A stretch of DNA of 64,000 nt, taken from positions 92,009-156,008 of the forward strand of contig JAMJFZ010002555.1 of NCBI GenBank assembly GCA_026225945.1. The letters are read 5' to 3'. Position numbers and translations under genes: made by a program. How positions within the stretch are numbered: position 1 is the first letter of the stretch; each line of letters begins with the position of its first letter. The notes beneath the pieces are model-generated. The model was not told the DNA's origin, made no database searches, and worked only from the letters and a program-made list of their open reading frames with translations. This document shows positions 1 through 11,209 of this stretch, in pieces. This DNA is from Cricetomys ansorgei (taxonomy: Eukaryota > Chordata > Mammalia > Rodentia > Nesomyidae).

Positions 1-90
1 CAGGCTGGTGGTCTGAACTTTAGCATTTCTCCTACCTTAGCCTCCTATGTTGGGATTAGAGGTGGGAGCTGCCATGCACAGTCACCCTGC
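1..90 (-). repeat. B1 SINE fragment
   Basis: The reverse complement of the 5' half of a B1 (7SL-derived SINE) is visible, with the 'ctgggattagaggtgggagctgccatg' type of end seen as short pieces such as 'tgggattagaggtgggag'. It is cut by the window edge and diverged. About 90-700 shows nothing I recognise. Confidence 0.5.
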
Positions 91-700
91 TTTCTCACTC
101 TGTTCTTGGAGCACTTTTGTTCCTGTTTCAGGTAGTCATCTTTCACAGTGAGACTCACCTTGCCTTACTAGTACAGTATGCTCTAAACCTTAAACAAGTT
201 AATGGGGTCTTTTGTTTTTCCATAGAATTATTCACTATTTAATAGTGTGTATACATTATTATGTCTTCTATTTATTTCCTGCCTCTTCCTGTCAGACTAG
301 TTGTTATGTCTGCCAGGAGTTGTGCGGTGAATAAAGCTTTATTGAACATAGGCTACTAATTGACTTATTGCCTGTCACTTTTTTTCTACAATCATAGAAA
401 GTAGTTATGTAAGTAGTTGTTACAAAGGCTGTAAGGCCTAAAATACTGTGCATTTTACAGGTAAAAAATGAGACTAAATCTCTAGACTGTGAGGCTAGGA
501 GGGAATGGGTCTGTTTTTTTGATACTGTGGTCTAATTGTCAAAGAGTGCTTAGCATCTAATAAATGTTCGTGTGTTTGTTAAATATATAATTCTTGAAGA
601 CAGAAACCTCGGTCTTGAATAATAATCTGTAATGCCTAACAGGGGTGGTGCTATTGATACTTCTGTGGAGTGAATGATGATGGGCAAGCGTGAAAATTGA
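90..700. other. Unannotated AT-rich intergenic DNA
   Basis: No exon-like open frame, splice-site pair or clear repeat was seen in this stretch. It is AT-rich single-copy-looking DNA. Confidence 0.4.
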
Positions 701-744
701 ACCAGGGACAGAGTGCTGATTCATACTTTAGAGCAAAATGTCTT

Positions 745-950
745 CACTGGTTACAGTTGTAGCCGATTATTATTGCACATTCAGGTAGCAGAGGCAGGAA
801 GACCAGAAATCCATGGTCCTTCTCCACTATATAGTGAGTGTGCACCAGCTATACTGTGTAATGCTCTGTCTCATATAAAAATATATTTTTTGAATAAGGC
901 CTTGTAGTCACTACAGTACAATTGGTTGGGAAGGTAACTGTATGTGAACC
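745..950. repeat. Copy A of a local ~190-bp duplicated segment
   Basis: The segment from about 770 to 948 resembles 2,450-2,620 in order, including 'gtcactacagtacaattg' here against 'gtcactgtagtataatta' there, and 'ctgtatgtgaaccaaaagaa' against 'ttgtatgtgaattgaaagaa'. The copies are about 1.67 kb apart and diverged. This could be a local tandem duplication or two copies of an old interspersed repeat. Confidence 0.45.
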
Positions 951-1004
951 AAAAGAATAATATTTTAGTTTTTTTAAAGGTTTGTTTATTTGTTTTATGT
1001 TTGT

Positions 1005-1176
1005 ATCTGTTTATATGTGGACTAATGCCCATGAAGGCCAGAGGAAGGCATCAGATCCCTTGATGCTGGAGTTATGAAGCTTGTGAACCACTCATTGTGG
1101 GTGCTGGGTACTGAACTCAGGTCCTCTGCAAGAACAGCAAGTGCTCTTAATCACTGAGCCATCTCTCCAGCCCCTT
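1005..1176 (-). repeat. B2-type SINE, minus strand
   Basis: It ends in 'cactgagccatctctccagc', the reverse complement of the B2 5' end, which derives from a tRNA and carries an internal RNA polymerase III promoter. The body reads 'gaaggccagaggaaggcatcagatcc' in short pieces typical of B2/B3. Confidence 0.75.
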
Positions 1177-1236
1177 AGTCTGTTTTTTAACCTATCAGAA
1201 ACTGCTCATAAAATCAGAAACAAAACAAACACTCTC

Positions 1237-1237
1237 C

Positions 1238-1291
<54 letters not shown>

Positions 1292-1377
1292 CTCTCTCTC
1301 TCTCACACACACACACTCACACAGACACACACACTCTTTCTCTCACTCTCTCTCTCTCACATGCAGGCACACACAGA

Positions 1378-1411
<34 letters not shown>

Positions 1412-1471
1412 TACACTCTCTCTCTCTTTCTTACACACATGCACATACTCGCACACGCACACACACACACT
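1237..1471. repeat. Compound (AC)n/(TC)n microsatellite
   Basis: A run of roughly 25 AC units passes into alternating CT and CA tracts over about 235 bp. Low-complexity open frames cross it on the + strand and have no coding meaning. Confidence 0.95.
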
Positions 1472-1519
1472 AAGATGGCAATTTGTAAATTAAAACTCCT
1501 AATGATTTTTTTGTATAGA

Positions 1520-1732
1520 TTGTTTTTGCATGTTCATGTGTTTGTGTGGTGGGTGTGTGTATGGAGACCAGAGATGAACCTCTACTGTCACTCCTCTCTG
1601 GTACACCCAACTCACCCTTTGAGACCGATTCTGCCACTGGCTATGCTGGGTAGCTAGGCAGCCACAGACCATCTGCTTTCATCTGCCTCCTCGATGCTGA
1701 GATTATAGGATCCCATCATGCCTGGCTTTTGT
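1520..1732 (-). repeat. B4-type composite SINE, minus strand
   Basis: The segment has the order seen in B4-like rodent SINEs read backwards: a GT-rich lead, 'ggagaccagagatgaacct', a B1-like middle, and an end with 'ctgagattataggatccc' and 'catgcctggct'. It is strongly diverged. Confidence 0.45.
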
Positions 1733-1734
1733 TT

Positions 1735-2430
1735 GTTTCCTTAAGATTATCAGATTATCAGTTTCATATCAACAATATTTTGAAGAGATCAGGCTTCACT
1801 GAAGTTGAATTATTTTAAATATTTTTTTGAAGTGTAGAAGATGTTTTGTTGAGGTCTTCAAGTGATTCTCAAGAGATTCCTTAATCTAAATATTTGTTAC
1901 ATCTTACTTTGTATTATGGTACTCTCGATAGAATCAAAGTTTCCTAAGCGTGCTAAGCAATACTCTGTCATGGAGCTCAACGCAGCCCAACATTGGTTTG
2001 TCCTGCCTCCTCTGCCACACCTTCTCATGCGCTTAGTTTGGTTTTGGTTGGAGTTCATAAGTGGGTAAAATGCCTAAGTGTATAAAGTCATGTTTGTTCT
2101 ATGACTTAGGGGAGTTTCATCTCTTTGCTTTGATTCTCCATAAAATACGCTTGAGGGATTTGTGTAGATGTCGGAATTAGCCTGTAAAGAGCTGCTGACA
2201 TTTTCAATGTGTTGTGATCATTATTTTTCTTTAATATTTTAATCTAGTAGAGTTTGATACAACTCACTTAATTCTGGAATGAAATTTGAAAGTTCTAAAA
2301 CATAGACACCATTGCTTTTCAGTGATCCCTTTCATAATAGTTAATTGTATAATTGTCATTGCAAATTTGAATTTGGTTAATTTTTAAAATCTTTTTCCCT
2401 AGATGATCTTTCCATTTCAGTGGCCATGCT
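1735..2430. other. No recognisable feature
   Basis: AT-rich sequence. A 68-codon open frame from 1,862 has no recognisable protein features and lacks splice context, so I treat it as chance. Confidence 0.4.
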
Positions 2431-2625
2431 TACAATCTCTGCACTCCAGTGGCAGAAGCAGCCAGAGCAGAAATTCATGGTCACCCTCTAAATGGTGAGT
2501 TTTTAGCCACCCTAGGCTACAGGGGCCCCTCTCTTTCCATGCCCATGTGGTCACTGTAGTATAATTATTTGGGAAGATACTTGTATGTGAATTGAAAGAA
2601 GAGTTGTATAAATGGAAGAAAGCAT
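2430..2625. repeat. Copy B of the local duplicated segment
   Basis: This is the partner of 745-950. The shared core covers about 2,560-2,610 and a weaker match upstream ('cagaagcagccagagcagaaattcatggt' here, seen as short blocks, against 'cagaggcaggaagaccagaaatccatggt'). Confidence 0.45.
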
Positions 2626-2644
2626 TTCCTTCAGAAATAATACT

Positions 2645-2800
2645 GAAGCCAAGTATACTGGTTTATGCTTATAAACCCAGAACTTGGGGGCCTAACGTAG
2701 GAGCATCACTATGAGCGGCAGCCCATCCTAGGCTACATAGTGAGATCCAGGTCAGCCTTAGCTACAGAGTGAGACATTGCCTCTAATAACCCCACAAAAA
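2645..2800 (+). repeat. B1 SINE, plus strand, diverged
   Basis: It shows a B1-like order: 'ctggtttatgcttataaacccag', then 'catcctaggctacatagtga', then 'gtgagacattgcctctaa', with an A-rich tail after it. Confidence 0.6.
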
Positions 2801-2984
2801 TATAAAATTAAAATATACTGAAATGGATGCATCCACAGTATTTTGAAACTGAATAACTGTAGTGGCTCATTATTAAGTAATGAAGTAATGAATCAATTCA
2901 TGAGTTTGATTGAATTGATCCCTTGGGCCTGGTGTGAGGTAAGCCTGATCTCTACCACTCAGCCTCATAGCCAGCTCTGAAATT

Positions 2985-3123
2985 TTTGTTTGTTTATGAA
3001 AGTCTTGCATAACCCAGGCTGCCCTGAATTTGAGCTAGCTGTGGTAGCCAAGGATGATCTTGAACTGATCTTAGTGCCACTCCCAAGTGCTAGGGTTACA
3101 GGTGTTTACCATATACTCAGCCC
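2985..3123 (-). repeat. B1 SINE, minus strand, diverged
   Basis: It reads 'aacccaggctgccctgaat', 'gatgatcttgaactgatct', and 'cccaagtgctagggttacag' in the order of a reversed B1. A 91-codon open frame starting here is a repeat artefact. Confidence 0.6.
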
Positions 3124-3509
3124 AACATCCTTTCTCTTATGGCTATATAAGAGTTTACTATTCAATGGCCCCTTGGATTGGACAGAATATGGATATGGAA
3201 ATATGACAGCTCCTATATATTTGGTACATTGCCATTGTCATTTTGGAGAGAAGAAATTTGAGTGACACACTTTTAAAGTGATTTTTTCAAAATCAGATAG
3301 TAAATGTTAGAGCCAGGTTACAAAATGATGATTGTCCAGATGTGAATCAGAGTTAATGTGACACGCCATCGGTTTTAAATGCATGCTGGTTTCATAGTTG
3401 ATTTGACATCTGATTTACTTACTTATGTACAAGAAAGATCTTCAATATGTGTTCCTGGCTGGCATGGAACTTGCTATAAATCAGGATGTCCCTAAAATTG
3501 AGGTTATCC

Positions 3510-4150
3510 TGTGGGGCCCAGGATCCCTTATACTGGCCCGGGACCCCTTACAATGAGCCTATGTTTCAACTTCCTAAGCAAAAAGCTTAAGTTTCATATC
3601 ATCAGCACAAGCCAGCGTCAAGAAAATTACTGGGTGCTTTCCAGACCTTCCTGTTTCAGATAACTACAAGCCAAATTATATAGGCCCAAGCCAGGAGCAC
3701 TGTGACCCAGAACAGTTCCCAAAACAATTTCTAAGACAAATAAGGCAGCCTTGGGCTAAAAGAGTTTCCCCACGTAGACAGCCCACAGCCTCGGGCTAGG
3801 AGTATCCCCCCACCCACATTGACTGAGACCCTAAAGTTTACATTTTCTAGGAGCCCACAACCTTGCTATATGCCAGCACCAATCAGCTTAAAGGTTAACT
3901 GACCCATACCTATCAAAATGGGAAAACAATTTGGGGACCAATCGACTTGTCCCAACTCGGTTTATGCCTAGCAACCGTTTGAACTGTAAATAAAAAGGCT
4001 TGCTTTTTGCTCCTCGGGGCCGCTTCTATCCTGCGTGTTAGAATGGTCCCAGTGCACTGGAATAAATCCTCTTGCTATTTGCATCGATATCCCATCTGTG
4101 AGTCTCTGTGGGGGTGCGGCATCCCGGTTTGGGCCTTTGGGGGTCCAACA
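3510..4150 (+). mobile_element. Solo LTR (641 bp), plus strand, 4-bp target duplication
   Basis: The element starts TGTGGGGCCC and ends GGGTCCAACA, so the tips form the usual inverted pair. It is flanked by ATCC on both sides (3,506-3,509 and 4,151-4,154). A TATA-like 'gtaaataaaaagg' and a poly(A) signal 'ggaataaatcctcttgct' are present. The stretch after AATAAA ('cctcttgct-tttgcatc') resembles the R/U5 region of gammaretroviral LTRs, and a 4-bp duplication is also the gammaretroviral size. No internal retroviral sequence is attached. The same family is at 44,929-45,467 and 60,389-60,984. Confidence 0.8.
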
Positions 4151-5330
4151 ATCCCACTTCCTTTGTTGCCTAAGCCATAGATAGCAGACATCATGCCCAG
4201 CTAAGTATATGTCTTTGAACATGGGAGTTGTTAGTCACGAATCTTCCAGAGAGAATATTGTATTTGCTTCTGTGCTGGTGGCATTATCAGCCAGGGCGTA
4301 TTTGAAGTTAATTACTTGTAGTTTCTTGGATCATGGTGGTGATGTTCGGTTGGACTGTAGTAATTGAAGGGGAAATCCCTCCTTCCCACTTGAAAGCTAA
4401 GCTAAGCCAACATTAATGAGTCTCAGTTTTATTTGTCTTAGTTCTTCTTACCATACTAGTTTGTGACTAAAACAGAGGCCTTTAAAATCCAAGACTCTGT
4501 TAATTAATCCTTAGGTCAGATGAAGTTTTGCTGTTTCTGTAGGTTTCCTATCATCAAAGACTGAAGACTAAGCTATATTATAAAAGAAAGCATGGTACAT
4601 ACATGCTGAGTTGTAGAAGAGTATTTTTCAAAGCTGTTGTCTCTATTTTATATTTCTGGATTATACGATTTTGGAAATGTTAACTTTTATTTAGCTCATA
4701 TCTGTGCCTCTAGGGTTTTTTTAATGCCTTTATGGTCATGGATTGATTTCTTCTTACACCTCCATGAGGAATACACGGAACTAAGTGTATTTTACTTTGT
4801 TAAATTCTGGTTCTTGGTTTGGGCATATAGTATTTTAGAGTTCTGCCAATAGACTAACATCTCAAATCAGTTAATTTAACCCTTAAAATATCATAATATT
4901 GAAACATAAATTTGAGGTCAGTATTGTCAGTCTGCCAGAGGCTTAGACGGAGGCAGTCACAGAGACTGCGGGCAACTGAAAGAGAGAGAAGCACCTAAAG
5001 CCGCTAGCTCCCTCTCATGTGTCGGCCCGCGTGGGCCAAGCAGCCCTTCCTCCTCTAACTTTGACATAGGAGTCTTGTTTAGTACACATTCATTATAAAT
5101 AACAGATTTCCTACTTCTAATTTAATAGATCTGATGAAAAGGAGAACATAAACTGGAAGCAGCTTCCCAAAAAGCCATGCAAGAGTCTGCTGAGCACCTT
5201 GAGGAGACTGTATCCCCAGCTCTGCTCAGGTGACTGAGGATGGAGTGGATCCCTGGCCACAGACCCAAGTGGGAATTCTCTCAGTCTGTCTCTGGTTCTC
5301 TTTCTTTCTTTTTAATATTGTATTTCTAAT
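4151..5330. other. No recognisable feature
   Basis: Mixed-composition sequence without gene-like signals. A short GC-richer patch lies at about 4,940-5,050 ('gtgtcggcccgcgtgggcc'), which I cannot assign. Confidence 0.35.
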
Positions 5331-5332
5331 TT

Positions 5333-5333
5333 T

Positions 5334-5399
<66 letters not shown>

Positions 5400-5400
5400 A
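5333..5400. repeat. (TG)n(AG)n microsatellite
   Basis: About 12 TG units run directly into about 20 AG units. Two long low-complexity frames on each strand come from this tract. Confidence 0.95.
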
Positions 5401-5630
5401 ATGTACATATGTGGGTTCCCATGGAGGCCAGAAGAGTGTGTCAGATCTCTAGCAGCTATACGCAGTCCAGTGTGAGTGATTGGTGCCAGATAAGAACAGT
5501 GCATACTCTTAACCACCCACCCATCTCTCTAACTCCTCTTTGTTGTTTTGAGACAGTGTCTTTGCTACATAGCCCAAGTTGGCCTGGAACTTGTGGTCCT
5601 TTTCTTTCTGCCTCTGCCTACAGAAATATT
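5401..5630 (-). repeat. B2-type SINE followed by B1 fragment, both minus
   Basis: 5,401-5,535 shows 'ggaggccagaagagtgtgtc' and the reversed B2 head 'ccacccacccatctctctaa'. 5,545-5,630 shows the reversed B1 'gagacagtgtctttgctaca' and 'ggcctggaacttgtggtc'. Confidence 0.6.
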
Positions 5631-5789
5631 TTAAATGAAAGAATAAGATAAGATAATTACAATAAGATAACTGTTAACTTCTGCTTAATGAGTTATTATG
5701 TAATAGCATTTTTAGCATCTTCTCTGTACTCTGCCCTTCTTGCTACCCTCTGTCCTGAGAGCTAAAGATGTCTTCAAATTCCTGATCCT

Positions 5790-6035
5790 TTTGTCTCTAT
5801 TTCCCAGTGTTATTGTTGGAGATGTAAGGCACATGCCTAGTTGTGTAGTGTTGGGGATTGGACCCTGAGCTAGGTAAACACCCTACTAACTGACATACAT
5901 GCCTAGCCTGATTGTCTGTTTGGTTGGTTTTGGGGTTTTTGTTTAGGGTTTTTGAGATTGGATCTCATGTTTATCTGGGCTGGTTCCAGCTGTTGCTGAG
6001 TAACCTCAGCACTTAAGGTTGTGGCAGCAAGATGT
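5790..6035 (-). repeat. Diverged SINE fragments (B4/B1-like)
   Basis: 5,845-5,905 has 'gggattggaccctgagctag', as found in reversed B4 tRNA-like parts. 5,940-6,020 has 'tttgagattggatctcatg' and 'gggctggttccagctgttg', as in reversed B1. Both are weak. Confidence 0.4.
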
Positions 6036-6102
6036 TGAGTGAGCCAGCCTAGGGTACTCTAGCCAGCTAGAGTATAGTGAGACTGTCTCAAAAAAGAAAA
6101 AG

Positions 6103-6252
6103 AAGCTGGGCAGTGGCACACACCTTTAACCCCAGCACTTGGGAGGCAGAGGCAGGCAGATCTCTGTGAGTTTGAGGCCAGCTTGGTCTACAGAGTGAGT
6201 TCCAGGACAGCCAGAGTTTACAACAGAGAAACCCTGTCTCAACAAAAAAACC
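6103..6252 (+). repeat. B1 SINE, plus strand, full length
   Basis: It starts at 'gctgggcagtggcacacacc', has 'cccagcacttgggaggcaga' and 'tggtctacagagtgagttcc', and ends 'acaacagagaaaccctgtct' with an A-rich tail. It carries the 'acaacagag' variant common to other B1 copies in the window. It lies 108 bp upstream of pseudogene exon A. Confidence 0.9.
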
Positions 6253-6359
6253 CAAAAATTGTAGGTCTTTTTTTTTTTTTACTATTTTCTCATTGTTCAC
6301 TCATTTTGTAAACAGATATTACATATTAATGCTTGTTTTGTTTTTACTTCCTTCATCAG

Positions 6360-6568
6360 TTCACTGAAAAACTCAGGAAAGTTCAGCAATTGAGATAACT
6401 CCAATTGAAGCAGATTTCTCTTGGCAAAAACAACATGACACAACTTGAGATGGAAATTCAAGAGACTTTTTTGCGATTTATGGCATCTGTTTTTAAAGGG
6501 TATAGATCATACCTCAGAAGCACTTTCAAATAAAGCTACAGCTGCGGATTCATTGTTTGATCGACAGG
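6360..6568 (+). pseudogene. DENND4C-like exon A, frameshifted
   Basis: The acceptor is 'cttcatcag' and the donor 'cagg|gtgag'. Recognisable pieces lie in different frames: EKLRKVQQLR, then [17 protein letters not shown], then [20 protein letters not shown], then [14 protein letters not shown]. In the opening frame the stop TAA is at 6,396-6,398. At least three frame changes are needed to keep the protein, so the exon is dead. Confidence 0.8.
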
Positions 6569-7449
6569 GTGAGTGTCAGCGAAATCACAATTATCTTCAT
6601 TGAAGGAAAATGTGTTTCATTTTAGTGTTGCTACCTCATACATATTTGCTACATTCCTAGAAATTCATATTTAAATGTAAGAATGTCCATGATTTGTAAC
6701 CTTGCTCTATTAGTAGAGAATTTCAAAATTTTATACCCCATTATTTTTCCTGGAAAATCTAAAACCGCAGGTATTTAATTTGTAGAGTCCATTGTAGTTT
6801 ATATGTTCACAGTCCCATATGATGTCATCTCTGAAGACACCGGGAACTGGTCTTTCTTCCCTTGGTTCTGCAGTTTGTTTCTTTGAAAGATCCCTCAGCA
6901 AATATTTTCCAGACTGAAGTCACTAGTTTTTATTCATTTTGAAAACTGTACCTTTGTTCCCAAGGAAACGTACATTGTTTTAGTGATCACATTTTTACTG
7001 TTACTGGGCTACTCATTTGTGCTGTTTGGGCCTTGCATCTTACATGAATATTCATATAAAAGATTCATATATATATTCATATAAAAAGTCTGTTCTGGAG
7101 TTTTACCTTGCATTTACTTTTTCAAAAAAAAAACCTCTAAGATCTGCATTTTTCCTTTGCCTTTAGAATTCGTGCTTTCAGCTTGACTGGCCAGTTATGT
7201 ATTTAGTCTTCTCATAGTGAATCTGAGTCTGACTAGTTTATAGGGATGCAAAGCAATATAAAATCTGCCTCTGTGGAATACTAAGCAGGAAGCACTTTAA
7301 TCTTATGAAGATAGAACATATATTCAAGGAAAGGAATTTTATACAGTCAATAATTCTGATGTTTTAAGAACTCATTTAAAAGGAAGCCTTCTCTCTCCCT
7401 CCCTCCTTTCCTTTCTCTCTTTCTCTCCCTCCCTGTGTCTCTCTATTTT

Positions 7450-7562
7450 TTGAGACAGGGTTTCTCTTTGTAGTCCTAACTGCTCACTCAGTAGACCAGG
7501 CAAACCTTGAACTCACAGAGATTCACCTGCCTGTGATTAAAGGTGTATGCCACCATGCCCAA
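7450..7562 (-). repeat. B1 SINE, minus strand
   Basis: It reads 'gagacagggtttctctttgt', 'cagtagaccaggcaaacctt', and 'attaaaggtgtatgccacca', the order of a reversed B1, with a short deletion in the middle. Confidence 0.75.
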
Positions 7563-7854
7563 CTGGAAGCATTCTTTCAAATGGGTAATTTTGGAAGATT
7601 TCTTTATAAAATAGAAATAACTGAAAGTATTTTATAGTAATCCATTGGAATTAAAAGTCACATCTGAGTTTGAATTTCTTCTTGGCCATTTCTAAAGACT
7701 TTATGAAGACTAAGGCCCTCCTATCTAATATGAAATGATGGTGTTCTGTAGTAGCAGTGCAGAATGAGTAGGAGTCTGGAGAGCAGCTAGTAAAAGTGCC
7801 TTAAGTATTTATGGTAATTTATGTCGCACCATTGGTGGTGAAACAGGAACCCTC

Positions 7855-8140
7855 AGATTCCTCTGGGGCTGCAGTAGGAAAGTACCAGAGGCTGGTTTAT
7901 TTTTTGACAGTTTGGAACCTAGACTGAGATCAAGGTTTCTTCTGAGGCCCTCTCTTCTTGGCCTACATATGGCTATTTTTTACCACTTTGGTTCTAAATT
8001 TCCTCTCATGGGACACCAATCATATCAGAGCAGGGCCCATCCAGTCACTTCATTTTAAGTCTGTAATTGATTTTAAAGACTTTGTTTCCAAATATTTTCA
8101 TATTTGAAGTAATAGGGGTTAGGACTTTAGCGTATGAATT
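7855..8140 (+). mobile_element. MaLR-type LTR fragment (MLT1/MST-like)
   Basis: The order of blocks is that of old mammalian MaLR LTRs: 'ggctgcagtaggaaagtacc', 'ttgacagtttggaacctaga', 'gatcaaggtttcttctgagg', 'gcagggcccatccagtcact', and 'taggggttaggactttagcg'. No coding part remains. Confidence 0.6.
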
Positions 8141-8214
8141 TTTTTAATGCAGTCCAACTCATAAAAATATGTTTGTCCCCTCTCCCCCCAAAAATTAAAT
8201 GTTAAAGATTATGG

Positions 8215-8395
8215 GGCTGGAGAGATGGCTCAGTGGTTAAGAGCACTGTCTGTTCTTCCAGAGGTCCTGAGTTCAACTCCCAGCACCCACATGGCAGCTC
8301 ACAGCTGTCTGTAACTCCAGGTCCAGGGGATTCAACACCTTTGAACAGATACACATGCAGGCAAAACATACATGAACATAAAATAAAAATGAATT
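8215..8395 (+). repeat. B2 SINE, plus strand
   Basis: The head 'ggggctggagagatggctca', the internal 'ttaagagcactgtctgttct' and 'gagttcaactcccagcaccc' are clear. It ends in 'aaaataaaaatgaa'. The A and B boxes of the RNA polymerase III promoter are in the tRNA-like head; this is not a tRNA gene. Confidence 0.9.
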
Positions 8396-9732
8396 ATTTT
8401 AAAAAAGATGAGATGGAAAAATCAAATTTAAGATTATATTCAGGTTACTGGTAGTCTTAAATAACAGCCTAAGAATATTGACTTCTATGGACAGTAGTGG
8501 GTCACTGACTAACTTATTCTCTCCTGTCTGTCTCTGAGAGTGACATTATCTGAGGTTTTATATAAACAGTACAGCACTTGTTCTAGGGAACTAGACATTA
8601 GACAACAAAGTAGTAGAGGTATTATAGTGTTGATTACATGAGGGTGCTAAGTTGGTAACAGATTTTTCCGGAAGACGTAACAAAGTGAAGAATGGATGGG
8701 AATCAGGTAGTGGCTTTGCCTCAACTTTTTATGCAGACACATATGCTATACCTTCACATGGCTGTCTTTTAACTCGAGCAATTTTATTTACCCCGTCCAT
8801 TCCCTTCCTCTCCGTTTCATTTAAAGTACAATGTGAACAGGCTATCATTTACCCTGTCGCTGTTGTTACCTTTAGAATTCCCCACACTTAACATGTTTGA
8901 GCTGCTACCTCATTGTGTTGTATTCAACATTCCCATCTTGTCTATTTCTTGGAAACCTTTGACTGTTTCAAGAGCCACTTTGCCCAGTAGAAATTCCATG
9001 TGAGTGAGCCACACATATAGTTTTAAAATTCTAGTAGCCGCAATCAAAGTGTTAACAACCAAGGAAAGTTAAAGCTATATTTTCTCTAACATACCCAAAA
9101 CAGTTTCATTTCAACGTAGAACCAAACAATTTTAATTACTGATGAAATATCCTTATGTCCCTTATTTTCATACTGCCTTTGAGATGCATTATGTGTTTAT
9201 AGCTTACAGGACAGTTCCATTAGTACCATTAAGGTGGTGTATCACCACCTATAGTTACTGAAATAAACAGCACAGGTCTGGAGGCTTGATTATTGATGAT
9301 TTCAGTTCAGAAATGTTGGCACATAGCACCAAACATGGCCCATGCCCCTACTTCTTCCTCCCCTCCTTTCTTTCTCCTCCCTCTCCCCACTTCCCCCCAT
9401 AATTTACTTTTATTTTATTTAATAACTTATCTGTTGGTGACTAAGTCAAGGGGGTGGGAATGAGTAATACCAAATTCCCTAAGGCATCAAAAAAAGACAG
9501 ACCCGAAAAAGTGCCCTGGAAGCCATATTTTAAAAGATGTTGTATGGAGGTCTATTTGGGATAGTTAAAATGTCAATCTTTAAGAATAAATTGAATGGGC
9601 TTGGTGGTACATACCTTCAAACCCAGTATTCAAGAGGCACAGGAAGGCAAATATCTGTGAGTTCAAGGACAGCCTAATCTATCTAGAAAGCTCTAGGCCA
9701 GCCAATGCTGCATAGTGAGACCCTGCCTCAAA

Positions 9733-9888
9733 AATGGAGAGATGGCTTTGCAGTTAAGAGAGCAAACTGCGCTTGTAGAAAACCCGAATTTGTTTCCCAG
9801 CACCCGTGTTTGACAGCTCCCTGCATTTAACTCCAGCTCCAGGGACCCAGTGTCTTCTTCTGGCCTCCTAGGATGCCTGCACACAGGT

Positions 9889-9938
<50 letters not shown>
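9733..9938 (+). repeat. B2 SINE with (AC)n tail
   Basis: The head 'tggagagatggctttgcagt' leads to 'ttaactccagctccagggac' and 'tcttctggcctcctaggatg', then to about 23 AC units at 9,892-9,938. The microsatellite probably grew from the SINE tail. Confidence 0.8.
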
Positions 9939-9939
<1 letters not shown>

Positions 9940-10369
9940 CAAATAACTCTTAAGACAAAAGTGCCTCTAGTCACCTACTGATATATCATATGAAATATGA
10001 ACTAAATGGATTAAACCATGGGTGAATGATCCAGTCATCTCTCAATTTGCCACCAGCTATGGATGAGGCCTCAAAATGTGAGACATTTCATGTGACACTT
10101 CATATCCAGACCCCAGGAGTGGCTAACAGTGATGAGGGTGGGAGTGAGAAGACTTGAATGAGTACCCGATCATCAGTCACTGAAGGGGAGGCTGCCGACC
10201 TCAGTAAAACAATGCACTGCTAGCCATGTGGTTGAACTTGAACTGCACAGAAATTTTTACCTTGTCTGATAAAATATGTGATGGTCTGATAGAGGAAGAA
10301 ACTTGACCCATTAAATATTAGCCATTGGCTTAAGAGTTGTAGAGTCTAGAAGACTTTTTTTCTGTTTCA

Positions 10370-10508
10370 GTTTTTTGAGACAGGGTCTTTCTATGTAGCC
10401 CTGGCTGTCCAGGAACTTGCTCTGTAGACCAGGCTAGTTCTGAGCTCAGAACTCAGAGATCTGCCTGCCTCTGCTTTCCGAGTGCCAGGATTAAAGGTGT
10501 GCTGGCCC
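10370..10508 (-). repeat. B1 SINE, minus strand
   Basis: It shows 'ttttgagacagggtctttct', 'gctctgtagaccaggctagt', and 'gtgccaggattaaaggtgtg', with a duplicated 'gagctcagaactcagag' inside. Confidence 0.85.
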
Positions 10509-10754
10509 AGCCAGAGAAGAGTTTCTGTCTGAGGACATCAGCTTAGGTTCCTTAGATAATTCATAGTTCAGTGAAAAGAGCAGTATCAGGGGTTTTCATG
10601 GTTGAATCAGACAAAGAGTTTTATGTGATTATTAGAAATTCTGATAAATGTGGGTTTGTATTAAGGGAATATAATATAGATAAGTGTTTGATATGAAATG
10701 TTTGATATGACATTCGTTCCTCTTTAAAATTTGTTATAATTCTGTTTTCTTTAG

Positions 10755-10897
10755 GACTTTTAGAAAGTCAGGATCGTGCCTATACTAAATTCTATACTCT
10801 TATCCAAAACACAGATCTTTATTCGTTTCATTGAAGAGTGCAGCTTCGTAAGTGATAAAGATATTGGATTGGCATTTTTGATGGCTGCATTGAGAAG
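10755..10897 (+). pseudogene. DENND4C-like exon B, two frameshifts
   Basis: The acceptor is 'tttctttag' and the donor 'gagaag|gtaaat'. The product starts [15 protein letters not shown] and continues, after a +1 change near 10,800-10,805, as [20 protein letters not shown] second change lies in the T run at 10,874-10,879, before DGCIEK. Both breaks are single-base indels, one of them in a homopolymer, which is also where sequencing errors occur. Confidence 0.8.
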
Positions 10898-11209
10898 GTA
10901 AATTTTGATTTATATGAAGACAGGTTGTGTGTGGGGGGAGGAGGGGAGAGAGGGAGAGAGGGAGAGAGACGGTGACAGCTATTTCCTCTGTGGTATCTAC
11001 TTCCCTCTGTACTTGATTCACTTTTCTCTCTGAGCCTGTTAAGTGTCTAGAATCTATCCTTACCTGTCTAAGTCTTACTTTTTTTTAACGAATGGCATAC
11101 AATTAGCTTTACTAAAAAGCTATGGATTTATGGGTAGTGGTGCGTTATATCTTCTTGCTATAATGTCTTTCAGAATACTTTGCCTGTATCTTTAAGGCTT
11201 TTTTTGTTA

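Larger units (their letters stand above)
6570..10754. other. Pseudogene intron A-B with SINEs and a MaLR relic
   Basis: The contents are a reversed B1 at about 7,450-7,562, a MaLR-type LTR at 7,855-8,140, a plus-strand B2 at 8,215-8,395, a B2 at 9,733-9,890 and (AC)n at 9,892-9,938. A pyrimidine run (CCCTCTTT-like) lies at 7,390-7,440 and another at 9,350-9,400. The remaining AT-rich sequence shows nothing else. Confidence 0.6.

Noticed and set aside
1237..1471. Regularly spaced repeats suggestive of an array
   Set aside because: They are simple CA/CT microsatellites; there is no spacer structure and the genome is eukaryotic, so CRISPR does not apply.
8215..8300. tRNA-like sequence
   Set aside because: It is the head of a B2 SINE, which derives from a tRNA but is not a tRNA gene; the same applies to the ID element at 34,385.
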